DNA of 64,000 nucleotides. Source: Luteibacter sp. (GTDB lineage: Bacteria > Pseudomonadota > Gammaproteobacteria > Xanthomonadales > Rhodanobacteraceae). This document shows positions 46,232 through 54,894 of the stretch, piece by piece. The notes under the pieces were generated by a model. That model worked only from the letters and a program-made list of their open reading frames with translations, made no database searches and was not told the DNA's origin. The translations under genes were made by a program, and so were the position numbers. Each line of letters begins with the position of its first letter. The first letter of the stretch is position 1. The stretch spans positions 62,001-126,000 of the forward strand of contig NZ_WNDO01000010.1 of the NCBI RefSeq assembly GCF_009912395.1, read 5' to 3'.

Positions 46232-47467
46232 CTAGAAAAGCGAACGCAGGATATAGAACCCGGCGATGTACTCGCCCGCGATGGTGCCGACGCAGACCAG
46301 GAAGAAATTCAGCAGCGTGCGCGCCACCCGGTTCTTCCACCAGCCGGTCCAGTGGGTGATGTCGTCGCGCAGGCGTTCGAAGTCGCCCACGCGCGGCTTG
46401 CGGATCCAGGCCTCGACCATCGCGCTGATGGCGCCCGACGGGATGCCCGGCCGGAAGGGCTTGATCGGGCCGGCGACGAAGGCGGCCACGATGCTGAGCG
46501 GATGCGCGCCCGCGATGAGCGCGCCCAGTGCCGACAGACCGCCAGTGAGCAGTACCCAGCTCATCAGCGCGTCCTTGCCGAGGCTCGGGTTGCGATAGAA
46601 GGCGAAGCCGATGACGGCGAAGATCGCCAGCACGACACCCACCACGAGGTACTTCGGCCACTTCGCCGCGGGCGGGGTCACGGCGAGGTCGTCGGCCGTG
46701 GCGCGTGCGTCGCCGTGCTGGTTGGCGAGCTGCTCGCTCATGCCCTTCAGATGACCGGCACCGATCACCACGAGCACCTTGCGCGACGGCGCGTCGACAT
46801 CCATGCGCTCGCCGTTCTCGCGTAGGCGGGCGGCCATGAACTGGTCGCGTTCGGCGATCAGCGCGTGATAAAGCGGGGCAGACCCTTGGGCGAAATCGCT
46901 GAAGGCGCTTTCGAGCAGGTCGGACTGCTTGAGTTTCTCGATGTCTTCCTCGGCGATGTCCTCGCGCTCGAACACGCTGCCCAGCATGCCGGCGAGCAGG
47001 CCGAAGCGCTGGAAGAAGCCGATGCTGCGCCAGGCGCGCTTGAGCGTGGTGCCCACTTCGCGATCCACCAGCCACACCGGCGTGCCGCGCGCCTCGGCGC
47101 CGTCCATCGCGGCCTTCATTTCCGCGCCGGGCTCGATGCCGTACTGCGAGGCAAGGCGCTTCTGGAACGAGCCGAGCACGAGGCTCGCCGCGACCATGCC
47201 GGCCTTGCCCTGGCGGATGACCTGGAACAGGTCCATCTGCTTGAACGCTTCCGGATCGCGGATGCCATGAGCACGGCTGGCACACAGCTCGACCGCCACG
47301 GCGTCGAAGTGCTCGGTGTCGAGCAGGGCCTCGACGGCCTGCACGCTCGCCCGCGACACATGCGCGGTGCCGAGGATGACGTACTGGACGCCGTCGCGCT
47401 CCATGCGCTGGATCGGTTGGCCTTCCAGGGCTGCTACTTCGGTTTGGGTCATCTCGTCCGGGAGCAT
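46232..47467 (-). CDS. TraB family protein
   Basis: A 411-residue protein of the TraB family (TraB/PrgY-type, related to GumN/Tiki). The N-terminal domain opens with YVILGTAHVSRASVQAVEALL, contains VAVELCASR, and ends with VVIGAGHLKGM, the conserved family elements. The C-terminal third holds several membrane segments (from about residue 265, YLVVGVVLAIFAVIGF). In enterococci PrgY/TraB blocks pheromone signalling; the function in proteobacteria is not established, and protease-like activity is proposed for relatives. Either M1 or M6 could be the start. Confidence 0.85.
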   Translation of the reverse strand: MLPDEMTQTEVAALEGQPIQRMERDGVQYVILGTAHVSRASVQAVEALLDTEHFDAVAVELCASRAHGIRDPEAFKQMDLFQVIRQGKAGMVAASLVLGSFQKRLASQYGIEPGAEMKAAMDGAEARGTPVWLVDREVGTTLKRAWRSIGFFQRFGLLAGMLGSVFEREDIAEEDIEKLKQSDLLESAFSDFAQGSAPLYHALIAERDQFMAARLRENGERMDVDAPSRKVLVVIGAGHLKGMSEQLANQHGDARATADDLAVTPPAAKWPKYLVVGVVLAIFAVIGFAFYRNPSLGKDALMSWVLLTGGLSALGALIAGAHPLSIVAAFVAGPIKPFRPGIPSGAISAMVEAWIRKPRVGDFERLRDDITHWTGWWKNRVARTLLNFFLVCVGTIAGEYIAGFYILRSLF

Positions 47468-47572
47468 TCGGTATTCCAGCGCGTGGGAATGGAGCGTAAG
47501 GCGTGAATCAACCGTAGTGGGGCGTGAACCGCGAAGCGCAAGGGGCGCGTCGGCGGTTCGCGCGATAGGCGG

Positions 47573-48463
47573 TCAGTCGCGGAAACGCTTCGTCAGGTCA
47601 CCGTAGGCGTCGATGCGGCGATCGCGCAGGAACGGCCAGATCCGGCGCACGTGTTCGCTGCGCTCCATGTCCACCTCGCAGATCAGCAACTCGGCCGCGT
47701 CGGTGCTCGCCTGGGCGAGGAACTCGCCCTGCGGACCCGCGACGAAGCTCGAACCCCAGAACTGGATGCCGCTGCCCACGTTGGTCGGGTCGGCTTCGTA
47801 GCCCGTGCGGTTGCACGACAGCAGGGGCAGGCCGTTGGCGACGGCGTGGCCGCGCTGCACCGTGATCCAGGCCTCGCGCTGACGGGCCTTCTCGGGGTCG
47901 TTGTCGTTGGGGTCCCAGCCGATCGCGGTGGGATAGAACAGCAGGTCGGCGCCGGCCAGCGCCATGAGACGCGCGGCTTCCGGATACCACTGGTCCCAGC
48001 ACACCAGCACGCCGAGCTTGCCCACCGAGGTGCGGATCGGCTCAAAGCCGATGTCGCCCGGCGTGAAGTAGAACTTCTCGTAGAACGCCGGATCGTCGGG
48101 GATGTGCATCTTGCGGTATTTGCCGGCGATCTCGCGCGAGCGATCGAAGACCACGGCGGTGTTGTGGTACAGGCCGGTGGCGCGCTTCTCGAAGATCGAG
48201 GCGACGACGACGAGCTTCAGCTCTTCCGCGAGCGTGCCGATGCGATCGGTGCCCGGGCCAGGGATGGTCTCGGCCAGGTCGAACACGTCGACGCTTTCGT
48301 GCTGGCAGAAGTACGGGCCGTTGTGCAGTTCCTGCAGCAGCACCAGTTCCACGCCGGCCGCGGCGGCCTTGCGCAGGCCGGCCTCGATCGCGTCGAGGTT
48401 GGCGTCGCGGCTGCCGTGGTCGGTTTCCTGGAGGAGGGCGACCTTGAGGGTCTTGCGGGTCAT
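47573..48463 (-). CDS. aguB: N-carbamoylputrescine amidase
   Basis: Hydrolyses N-carbamoylputrescine to putrescine, CO2 and ammonia, the second step of the agmatine route to polyamines. The 296-residue nitrilase-fold protein shows the Glu-Lys-Cys triad: LLQELHNGPYFCQ (Glu near 44), GKYRKMHIPDD (Lys near 118) and VCWDQWYPEAARL (Cys near 155). Start ATG at 48463 chosen because the family begins directly with the first beta strand; the open frame further upstream is the antisense of aguA. aguA lies just upstream on the same strand with a 47-base gap, confirming the assignment. Confidence 0.95.
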   Translation of the reverse strand: MTRKTLKVALLQETDHGSRDANLDAIEAGLRKAAAAGVELVLLQELHNGPYFCQHESVDVFDLAETIPGPGTDRIGTLAEELKLVVVASIFEKRATGLYHNTAVVFDRSREIAGKYRKMHIPDDPAFYEKFYFTPGDIGFEPIRTSVGKLGVLVCWDQWYPEAARLMALAGADLLFYPTAIGWDPNDNDPEKARQREAWITVQRGHAVANGLPLLSCNRTGYEADPTNVGSGIQFWGSSFVAGPQGEFLAQASTDAAELLICEVDMERSEHVRRIWPFLRDRRIDAYGDLTKRFRD

Positions 48464-48510
48464 GTCGTCGATCCTCGCGCGGCCAGCGCCGCGCCGGTGA
48501 TGAAAGGGAA

Positions 48511-49548
48511 TTACTTGGCGATGTCGGCCGGCAACTGCATCGTGATGCAGTGCAGGCTGCCGTTCTGCCAGATCAGCGGACGGCACGGCACCTGCACCAC
48601 TTCGCGGCCCGGATGGGCTAGGCCGATGATGCGGGCCGCCTCGTCGTCCACACGGTCGCCGTAGGCCGGCACGAGCACCGCGCCGTTGACGATCAGGTAG
48701 TTCGCATAGGACGCCGCGAGGCGGCGACCCTCGTCGAGGATCGGCTGCGCCCAGGGCAGCGGATGCAGCGGGTACGGCTTGCCTTCCGGCGAACGCAGCG
48801 CGGCAAGCTCTTCGCCCATGCGGCCCAGCTCCGCGTGATGCGGGTCGCTGGCGTCGTCGCAGGCCTGGTAGACGATGCCGCCGTCCGGGCTGAAGCGCGC
48901 GAGCGTGTCGATGTGGGCGTCGGTGTCGTCGCCCTCGAGGTAGCCGTGGTCCAGCCACAGCACGCGATCGGCGTGCAGGGTGGTGGCCAGCGTCTCGGTC
49001 ATCGATTCGCGCGACAGCTGGGGGTGGCGCTGGGTGAGGCACTTCCAGGTGGTGAGGATGGTGCCCTTGCCGTCGCTTTCGATGCCGCCGCCTTCCAGCG
49101 CCCAGTCGATGCGCTGGTGCGGCAGGCCGGAGAGCACGCCGCGCTGGAGCAGGCCCGCGATGATCGCGTCGTCCTGTTCCGCGCCGAACTTGCCGCCCCA
49201 GCCGGTGAAGCGGTAATCGTTGAGCAGCACGCCGTCCGGGCCGGTGAGGGTAATCGGACCCGAATCGCGCAGCCAGGTGTCGTCGTACGGCAGCTCGATG
49301 AAGTGCAGTCGCGACATGTCGGCACCGGCCTGCTCGGCCAGCAGGCGCGCACGTTCACGCAATTCGGCGTCGGCCACGATGACGTGGAGCGGCTCGAAGC
49401 GGGTCACGGCGGCGGCCAGGGCGACGTAGGTGGTCTCCACCTCGGCCAGGCGGTCGGCCCAGTCGGTGTCCGCGTGCGGCCAGGCGATGAGGACGCCGGC
49501 CTGCGGCTCCCATTCGGCGGGCAGGCGGTAGGAGGAGCGATCGGTCAT
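48511..49548 (-). CDS. aguA: Agmatine deiminase
   Basis: Converts agmatine to N-carbamoylputrescine and ammonia. The 345-residue protein belongs to the Porphyromonas-type peptidyl-arginine deiminase fold. It has the early LPAEWEPQAGVLIAWPH, the substrate loop DTWLRDSGP, EGGGIESDGKGT, a His in DHGYLEGDDTDAHID, and the catalytic Cys in GSLHCITMQLP close to the C-terminus. Start ATG at 49548 (MTDRSS) gives the usual N-terminus. First gene of the aguA-aguB pair. Confidence 0.95.
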   Translation of the reverse strand: MTDRSSYRLPAEWEPQAGVLIAWPHADTDWADRLAEVETTYVALAAAVTRFEPLHVIVADAELRERARLLAEQAGADMSRLHFIELPYDDTWLRDSGPITLTGPDGVLLNDYRFTGWGGKFGAEQDDAIIAGLLQRGVLSGLPHQRIDWALEGGGIESDGKGTILTTWKCLTQRHPQLSRESMTETLATTLHADRVLWLDHGYLEGDDTDAHIDTLARFSPDGGIVYQACDDASDPHHAELGRMGEELAALRSPEGKPYPLHPLPWAQPILDEGRRLAASYANYLIVNGAVLVPAYGDRVDDEAARIIGLAHPGREVVQVPCRPLIWQNGSLHCITMQLPADIAK

Positions 49549-49629
49549 GGTCGTGAAGAGGCTGCTTGGGGGAAGCCGCCTATTGTAAGGCTTCCGCATG
49601 ACCCGTGCTTTTCACCCGCAACGGCTGTC

Positions 49630-49696
49630 GTAGGAGCGCGCTTGCGCGCGATTCACGGTTGCCGCCAGCCCCATCGCGCGCAAGCGCGCTCCTACA
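49630..49696. repeat. REP pair (inverted copies)
   Basis: Forward copy beginning at GTAGGAGCG (49630-49652) and reverse copy (49673-49696) between the aguA start and the next gene's end. The reverse copy contains the TAG stop of the small secreted protein gene at 49692. Confidence 0.88.
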
Positions 49697-50024
49697 AGGG
49701 GTTGGAGGGGTTCTTGTTGTTGCCGGCCGGCGTGTTCAGCACGGTGTGGATCACCCGGCTGCGCTCGAAATAGACGATATAGCCCGGATACATCCAGCGA
49801 TTGATCACCGGCTGCTTCGGGTGGCCCCCGCCGCGGGCGTCGAGCTTCGATGTGGGCGTGCCGAAGCGGCGCTCGACCTCGGTCATGCTCATGCCCTTGG
49901 CCGGCAGGTTCATGGCCTGCTCCTGCTGCACGCGCTGGACGAGTAGGTTGTCGCCGGCATGGGCGGACGAGGCCGAGGCGATCGCCAGGGCGAGCGCAGC
50001 GAAAACAGGCTTGAACATGGACAT
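49692..50024 (-). CDS. Small secreted protein, unknown function
   Basis: A 110-residue protein with signal peptide (cleavage near AHAGD, about residue 24). The short soluble domain reads MSMTEVERRFGTPTSKLDARGGG, then PVINRWMYPGYIVYFERSRVIHTVL. The pattern of an 'EVERRFG' helix followed by a 'W.Y....YFE...V' beta sheet resembles small BamE/SmpA-like lipoproteins, but there is no lipobox Cys. That resemblance is inference. Its last codons and TAG stop lie at or in a REP element, which may have trimmed the C-terminus. ATG at 50018 is an alternative start. Confidence 0.6.
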   Translation of the reverse strand: MSMFKPVFAALALAIASASSAHAGDNLLVQRVQQEQAMNLPAKGMSMTEVERRFGTPTSKLDARGGGHPKQPVINRWMYPGYIVYFERSRVIHTVLNTPAGNNKNPSNPL

Positions 50025-50199
50025 AAAGGCTCCGTCGCGCTCCCCAAGGCGGCGCAGGACGCCGTTGTAGCAGATCGCCCCCGGCCGTGCCATGGGCGGC
50101 GCGCGGCGGCCTTCACGGCTGTGTGCTGCGTCGCGTTTCGGGCGACGCGGCGCGGCCGGGCCGCTATCATGCGCAGTCGCCTATCGCTGATTGCCTGCC

Positions 50200-52089
50200 A
50201 TGATCTCCTTCCGCAACCTCGCCCTGCGCCGGGGCAGCCGCACGCTGCTCTCGCAGATGGACCTCACGATCCAGTCCGGATGGAGCCTCGGCGTCATCGG
50301 CCGCAACGGCTGTGGCAAGTCCACGCTGTTCGCCGCGCTGAAGGGCGAGCTGGAGCCGGAGGTCGGCGACCTCGACATGCCGTCCAAGGTCCGCCTGGCC
50401 TCGGTGGCGCAGGAAACCCCGGCACTGCCGGACCCGGCCATCGAGTACGTGCTGGGCGGTGACGTGGACGTGGCCGCGGCCCTCAAGGCCGAGCAGGACG
50501 CCTATATCGCGGAAGATCACGAAGCCGTCGCCCGCGCCCACCATCGCATCGAAGAACTCAACGGCTACGACGCGCGTGCCCGCGCCGGCCGCCTCATGCA
50601 CGGCCTGGGCTTCAGCCCCGAGACTCACAAACAGGCCGTCGCCTCGTTCTCCGGCGGCTGGCGTGTGCGCCTCAACCTGGCCCGCGCCCTGATGGCGCCG
50701 TCCGACCTGCTGCTGCTCGACGAGCCCACCAACCATCTCGATCTCGATGCCGTGCTGTGGCTGGAGGAATGGCTGCGCCGCTACCAGGGCACGCTGCTGA
50801 TCATCTCGCACGATCGCGAATTCCTCGACGCGGTCACCTCGCACACGATGCACCTGCACGACGGCACCGCGAAGCTCTACACCGGCAACTACACGGCCTT
50901 CGAACGCCAGCGCGCCGAGCACCTGCGCCAGCAGCAGATCGCGCACGAGCGCGAGCAGGCCGAGCGCGCCCACCTGCAATCCTTCATCGACCGCTTCAAG
51001 GCGAAGGCCAGCAAGGCCAAGCAGGCGCAGTCGCGCATGAAGCGCCTGGAGAAGATGGCCGGCACCGAAGCCGTGCGCGCCGAGCGTTCCTTCAGCTTCG
51101 CGTTCCCCACGCCGGATCGCCTGCCCACCTCCATGTTGCAGCTCGACCACATCGACGCCGGCTACGGCTCGCACGTGGTGCTGCGCGACGTCGCCTTCGG
51201 TCTGGAATCGGGCGACCGTATCGGCCTGCTGGGACCGAACGGCGCCGGCAAGTCCACGATGGTGAAGTCGCTGATGGGCGAGCTGGAACCACTGGTAGGC
51301 GAACGCGGTTTCCACAAGGACACCAAGATCGGCTACTTCGCCCAGCACACGGTGGAAAGCTTGATCGAAGGCGCGAGCCCGTTCGACCATCTCCAGCAGA
51401 AGGCGCCCACCACCGGCGCACAGATCCTGCGCGATTACCTCGGCACCTGGAACTTCCCCGGCGATCGCGCCTTCGAACCGGTGGACGCGTTCTCCGGTGG
51501 CGAGCGCGCTCGCCTGGCGCTGGCGCTGATCGCGTGGGACAAGCCCAACCTGCTGCTGCTTGACGAACCGACGAACCATCTCGACCTCGACATGCGCGAA
51601 GCCCTGGCCGACGCGCTCGCCGCGTTCGACGGTGCGCTGGTGCTGGTCTCGCATGATCGCCACCTGCTCGGCATGGTGTGCGACGAATTCTGGCGCGTGG
51701 CCGATGGCGACGTCGCGCCATTCGATGGCGACCTCGACGACTACGCGAAGTGGCTGCGCACGCGCGCCACGACACGCAAGACGGCGGCCGTGGCTTCCGC
51801 CGCAGCCGAGGCGCCTATTCAGAGTTCCGCGAAGGAAAAGCGCAAGCTCAGCGCCGAGGAGCGCGAAAAGGAAAAGCCGCTGCGCGCGCGGGTGAAGAAG
51901 ATCGAAACGCTCATCGCCACCATGGACAAGGAGCTGACCCAGATCGAGGGCAAGCTCGCCGACCCCGCCGTATACGGCGGTCCCACGACCGAGCTGATGC
52001 GTCTTGGCCAGCGCCAGGCCGAACTGCGCGGCGAGAAGGAAGCCCTCGAATTGGAATGGCTCGAACTCCTCGAAAAGCTCGACGCCTGA
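50200..52089 (+). CDS. ABC-F family ATPase, YheS type
   Basis: A 629-residue cytoplasmic protein with two ATPase domains and no membrane segments, as in ABC-F translation factors that act at the ribosomal E site. Walker A GRNGCGKST and GPNGAGKST, signatures SFSGGWRVR and AFSGGERAR, and Walker B LLLLDEPTNHLDLD in both domains. The inter-domain linker is lysine/arginine-rich, and a coiled-coil C-terminal extension (about residues 545-629) is present. Length and order match E. coli YheS (637 residues). The ATG at 50200 is preferred over the TTG nine bases earlier. Confidence 0.93.
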   Translation: MISFRNLALRRGSRTLLSQMDLTIQSGWSLGVIGRNGCGKSTLFAALKGELEPEVGDLDMPSKVRLASVAQETPALPDPAIEYVLGGDVDVAAALKAEQDAYIAEDHEAVARAHHRIEELNGYDARARAGRLMHGLGFSPETHKQAVASFSGGWRVRLNLARALMAPSDLLLLDEPTNHLDLDAVLWLEEWLRRYQGTLLIISHDREFLDAVTSHTMHLHDGTAKLYTGNYTAFERQRAEHLRQQQIAHEREQAERAHLQSFIDRFKAKASKAKQAQSRMKRLEKMAGTEAVRAERSFSFAFPTPDRLPTSMLQLDHIDAGYGSHVVLRDVAFGLESGDRIGLLGPNGAGKSTMVKSLMGELEPLVGERGFHKDTKIGYFAQHTVESLIEGASPFDHLQQKAPTTGAQILRDYLGTWNFPGDRAFEPVDAFSGGERARLALALIAWDKPNLLLLDEPTNHLDLDMREALADALAAFDGALVLVSHDRHLLGMVCDEFWRVADGDVAPFDGDLDDYAKWLRTRATTRKTAAVASAAAEAPIQSSAKEKRKLSAEEREKEKPLRARVKKIETLIATMDKELTQIEGKLADPAVYGGPTTELMRLGQRQAELRGEKEALELEWLELLEKLDA

Positions 52090-52090
52090 C

Positions 52091-53080
52091 ATGGCCAACG
52101 TCCTGCATCTGCTGCTGCCGGGACGCGACAAGCTCGCGCATATCCCTGAATTCACGGCATGGCTGGCACGCGGTACGTCGCTGCCATCGGCGGTGCCGGG
52201 TTACCTCGCCGCGCTGGCCGAACATTTCCGCTGGCCCTCGGGGCCACTGCCCGCCGCCGCGCTGATTCGTCAGGCGGTGGCCGGCGATGCAGGCGATGCG
52301 CTCTGGTTGTGCGCCGATCCTGCCTGGGTGCAGCCGGAACTCAACGGTGCGCGTCTGCTCGGTTGCGGCAATCTTGGTGTCTTGCCGGAAGAGGCCGAGG
52401 GCATGGTGGTGGCGCTCGCCGAAACCTTCTCCGCCGAAGGCATGAGCCTGTCCGTGGGCGACCCGCAGCACTGGCAGCTTCGCGTGCCCGAGTACGTCGG
52501 CGTGCCTGCGTTCCCCGAGCCCGAGGAGGCACTGGGCGCCGATCTGTTCGAACAGCTTCCGCAAGGCGAGGAGGGCCGACGCTGGCGCGCGCTGCTCAAC
52601 GAAGCGCAGGTCGTGCTGCACAACCATCCCACCAACGCGCTGCGCACACGCGAAGGCCTGCCGCCGATCAACAGCGTCTGGCTATGGGGCGCGGGCGTGC
52701 TGCCCGATTGGGTGGAGTGCGGACAGCAACGCATCTATAGCGACGACCTGCTGGTGTGGGCTCTGGCGCAGAAAGCCGACGTCGAAGTCCAACCCCGTTC
52801 GGCCCTGCTTTCCGGTGGCACTAACGAAACCCGGACTTCTGTAGGAGCGCGCTTGCGCGCGATGCACGCTGGCGACACCCCCGAATCGCGCGCAAGCGCG
52901 CTCCTACAGATAAGCCTGCTCGACCTCCAGGACATCCAACCCACCGCCTTCGAACGCGACTGGTGGCCCATGCTCCAGTCCCACCTCGACGCCGGCACCG
53001 AACTGCGTCTCTCTTTCGCCGACGGACGCCGCATGGTGCTGCGCAAGCGGCATCGCCTGCGTTTCTGGCGCAAGGCATGA
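52091..53080 (+). CDS. RpfE-like / phosphoglycerate-mutase-like protein with in-frame REP insert
   Basis: A 329-residue protein starting one base after the ABC-F stop and overlapping recJ by ATGA. In Xanthomonas a gene called rpfE sits directly before recJ and encodes a protein of this size; features here such as VLHLLLPGRDKL at the N-terminus, NEAQVVLHNHPTN and INSVWLWGAG fit my memory of that family. The assignment rests partly on position. Biochemical role is not known to me. Residues about 251-273 (VGARLRAMHAGDTPES...) are encoded by a complete REP pair (52840-52908, 69 bases, exactly 23 codons). The insert keeps the frame and separates a variable stretch from the conserved LLDLQDIQPTAFERDWWPML tail. 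Confidence 0.6.
   Translation: MANVLHLLLPGRDKLAHIPEFTAWLARGTSLPSAVPGYLAALAEHFRWPSGPLPAAALIRQAVAGDAGDALWLCADPAWVQPELNGARLLGCGNLGVLPEEAEGMVVALAETFSAEGMSLSVGDPQHWQLRVPEYVGVPAFPEPEEALGADLFEQLPQGEEGRRWRALLNEAQVVLHNHPTNALRTREGLPPINSVWLWGAGVLPDWVECGQQRIYSDDLLVWALAQKADVEVQPRSALLSGGTNETRTSVGARLRAMHAGDTPESRASALLQISLLDLQDIQPTAFERDWWPMLQSHLDAGTELRLSFADGRRMVLRKRHRLRFWRKA
52840..52908. repeat. REP pair inside the rpfE-like coding sequence
   Basis: Forward unit 52840-52863 and reverse unit 52885-52908 with a 21-base loop. Total length is a multiple of three and no stop is read in the gene's frame. Confidence 0.92.
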
Positions 53081-54786
53081 CCGGCAAGCTCTGGTATCGC
53101 CGCGCCGTCGCCACCGCACCCAGCGGCTGGCCCGCGTGGGCGCATCCGGTGATCCAGCGCATCTACGCCGCGCGCGGCGTCTGCACGCCCGACGAGGCGG
53201 ACCACAAGCTGGCGCGCATGCTTTCACCGGCCCAGATGGGCGGCATGGAGCGCGCCGTGGCCCTGCTCGCGCAGGCCATCGACGAAGGCTGGCGCATCGT
53301 GGTCGCGGGCGACTACGACTGCGACGGCGCGACCGGCACGGCCGTGGCGGTGCGCGGCCTGCGCTTGCTTGGCGCGAGTCAGGTTCGCCACATGGTACCG
53401 AATCGTTTCGTCCACGGCTACGGTCTCAGCGAAGCGCTTGTCGCCTCGCTCGACCCCGCACCGGACCTCATCGTCACCGTCGACAACGGCGTAGCGAGCA
53501 TCGCCGGTGTCGAAGCGGCGCACGCACGTGGCATCCGCGTGCTCGTCACCGATCATCATCTGCCGGGCGACGTGCTGCCCAACGCCGATGCGATGGTGAA
53601 TCCGAATCTCTCCGGCGACGGCTTCCCGAGCAAGGCGCTCGCGGGTGTCGGCGTCATGTTCTATCTTCTGCTCGGCTTGCGCGCGGCGTTGCGCGAGCAA
53701 GGTCGTTTCCCACAAGGCGAGCCGGACCTCGGCGCGTTGCTCGACCTGGTCGCATTGGGCACGGTGGCCGATCTCGTGCCGCTGGACTTCAACAACCGCG
53801 TGCTGGTGGAAGCGGGCCTGAAGCGCATGCGCGCTGGCAAGGCCTGCGCAGGTATCACAGCGCTGGTCGAGGCGAGCAACCGTTCCATCGCCACCGTGGC
53901 CGCCACCGACCTGGGTTTCGCCATCGGTCCGCGTCTCAACGCGGCGGGGCGCCTGGAAGACATGTCGCTCGGCGTCGCGTGCCTGCTCACCGACGACATC
54001 GCCATCGCCCGCCGTTACGCCGAACAGCTCTCCGCGATCAACCAGGAACGCCGTGAGATGCAGGCGGGCATGGTGGACGAGGCCGAGCGCATGGTCACCA
54101 AGGCGGCGCATGTGGACGCGGTGGGCGTGGCGCTGTTCGATCCCGGCTGGCACGCGGGCGTCGTCGGCCTGGTCGCCTCGAAGCTCAAGGACAAGCTGCA
54201 TCGCCCTGTCATGGCCTTCGCGCCCGCCGGCGACGACAGCGACGAACTGCGTGGCTCGGCGCGTTCCATCGCTGGCTTCCACATCCGCGACGCGCTGGCC
54301 GAGATCGACGCGAAGCACCCTGGGTTGATCCTGCGTTTTGGCGGCCACGCGATGGCCGCCGGCATGAGCCTGCGCGCGGCGGACTTCGCACGCTTCGTCG
54401 CCGCTTTCGACGCCGTAGCCACCGCGCACCTCGACGAGGAGCGCTTGCAGGCCTCGATCCACACGGACGGCGAACTCGACTACCGCGACCACACCCTCGA
54501 CCTGGCACGGCAACTGCGCCATGCCGGGCCGTGGGGCCAGGGCTTCCCGCCGCCGCTGTTCGAGAACGTTTTCGAATGCGCGTCATGGAAGCCGATGGGC
54601 ACGCGCCACCTGCGTTTCCAGCTTCGTCACGAACAAGGCGGCGCACCGCTGGATGCCGTGATGTTCAGCTGCTACGACGGCACGCCACCCCCGCAGCGCT
54701 TCCGCGCGGCGTACGAACTCACCGTCAACGACTGGCAGGGCAGGGAAAGCGTGCGGCTGCTGCTGACGCACCTCGAGCCGCTCTGA
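53077..54786 (+). CDS. recJ: Single-stranded-DNA exonuclease RecJ
   Basis: 5'-3' exonuclease on single-stranded DNA for recombination and mismatch repair. The 569-residue protein has the DHH-family metal-binding motifs DYDCDGATG (about residue 75), VDNGVASI, VTDHHLPGD (DHH) and the DHHA1 motif RFGGHAMAAGMSL, and a C-terminal OB-fold. E. coli RecJ is 577 residues. It starts in an ATGA overlap with the rpfE-like gene, so the two are co-translated. Confidence 0.96.
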   Translation: MTGKLWYRRAVATAPSGWPAWAHPVIQRIYAARGVCTPDEADHKLARMLSPAQMGGMERAVALLAQAIDEGWRIVVAGDYDCDGATGTAVAVRGLRLLGASQVRHMVPNRFVHGYGLSEALVASLDPAPDLIVTVDNGVASIAGVEAAHARGIRVLVTDHHLPGDVLPNADAMVNPNLSGDGFPSKALAGVGVMFYLLLGLRAALREQGRFPQGEPDLGALLDLVALGTVADLVPLDFNNRVLVEAGLKRMRAGKACAGITALVEASNRSIATVAATDLGFAIGPRLNAAGRLEDMSLGVACLLTDDIAIARRYAEQLSAINQERREMQAGMVDEAERMVTKAAHVDAVGVALFDPGWHAGVVGLVASKLKDKLHRPVMAFAPAGDDSDELRGSARSIAGFHIRDALAEIDAKHPGLILRFGGHAMAAGMSLRAADFARFVAAFDAVATAHLDEERLQASIHTDGELDYRDHTLDLARQLRHAGPWGQGFPPPLFENVFECASWKPMGTRHLRFQLRHEQGGAPLDAVMFSCYDGTPPPQRFRAAYELTVNDWQGRESVRLLLTHLEPL

Positions 54787-54801
54787 CCGGGCGACGGCTT
54801 T

Positions 54802-54829
54802 TGTAGGAGCGCGCAAGCGCGCTCCTACA
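54802..54829. repeat. Compact REP palindrome
   Basis: A 28-base near-perfect palindrome TGTAGGAGCGCGCAAGCGCG...CTACA made of two REP arms joined without a spacer, 15 bases after recJ. May act as its terminator. Confidence 0.85.
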
Positions 54830-54894
54830 GAAAAACGGGTCGCGTCCCGCAGTCGGGATGCATGTCGCCTCGATCTGGCATAGTCGACCCACCC

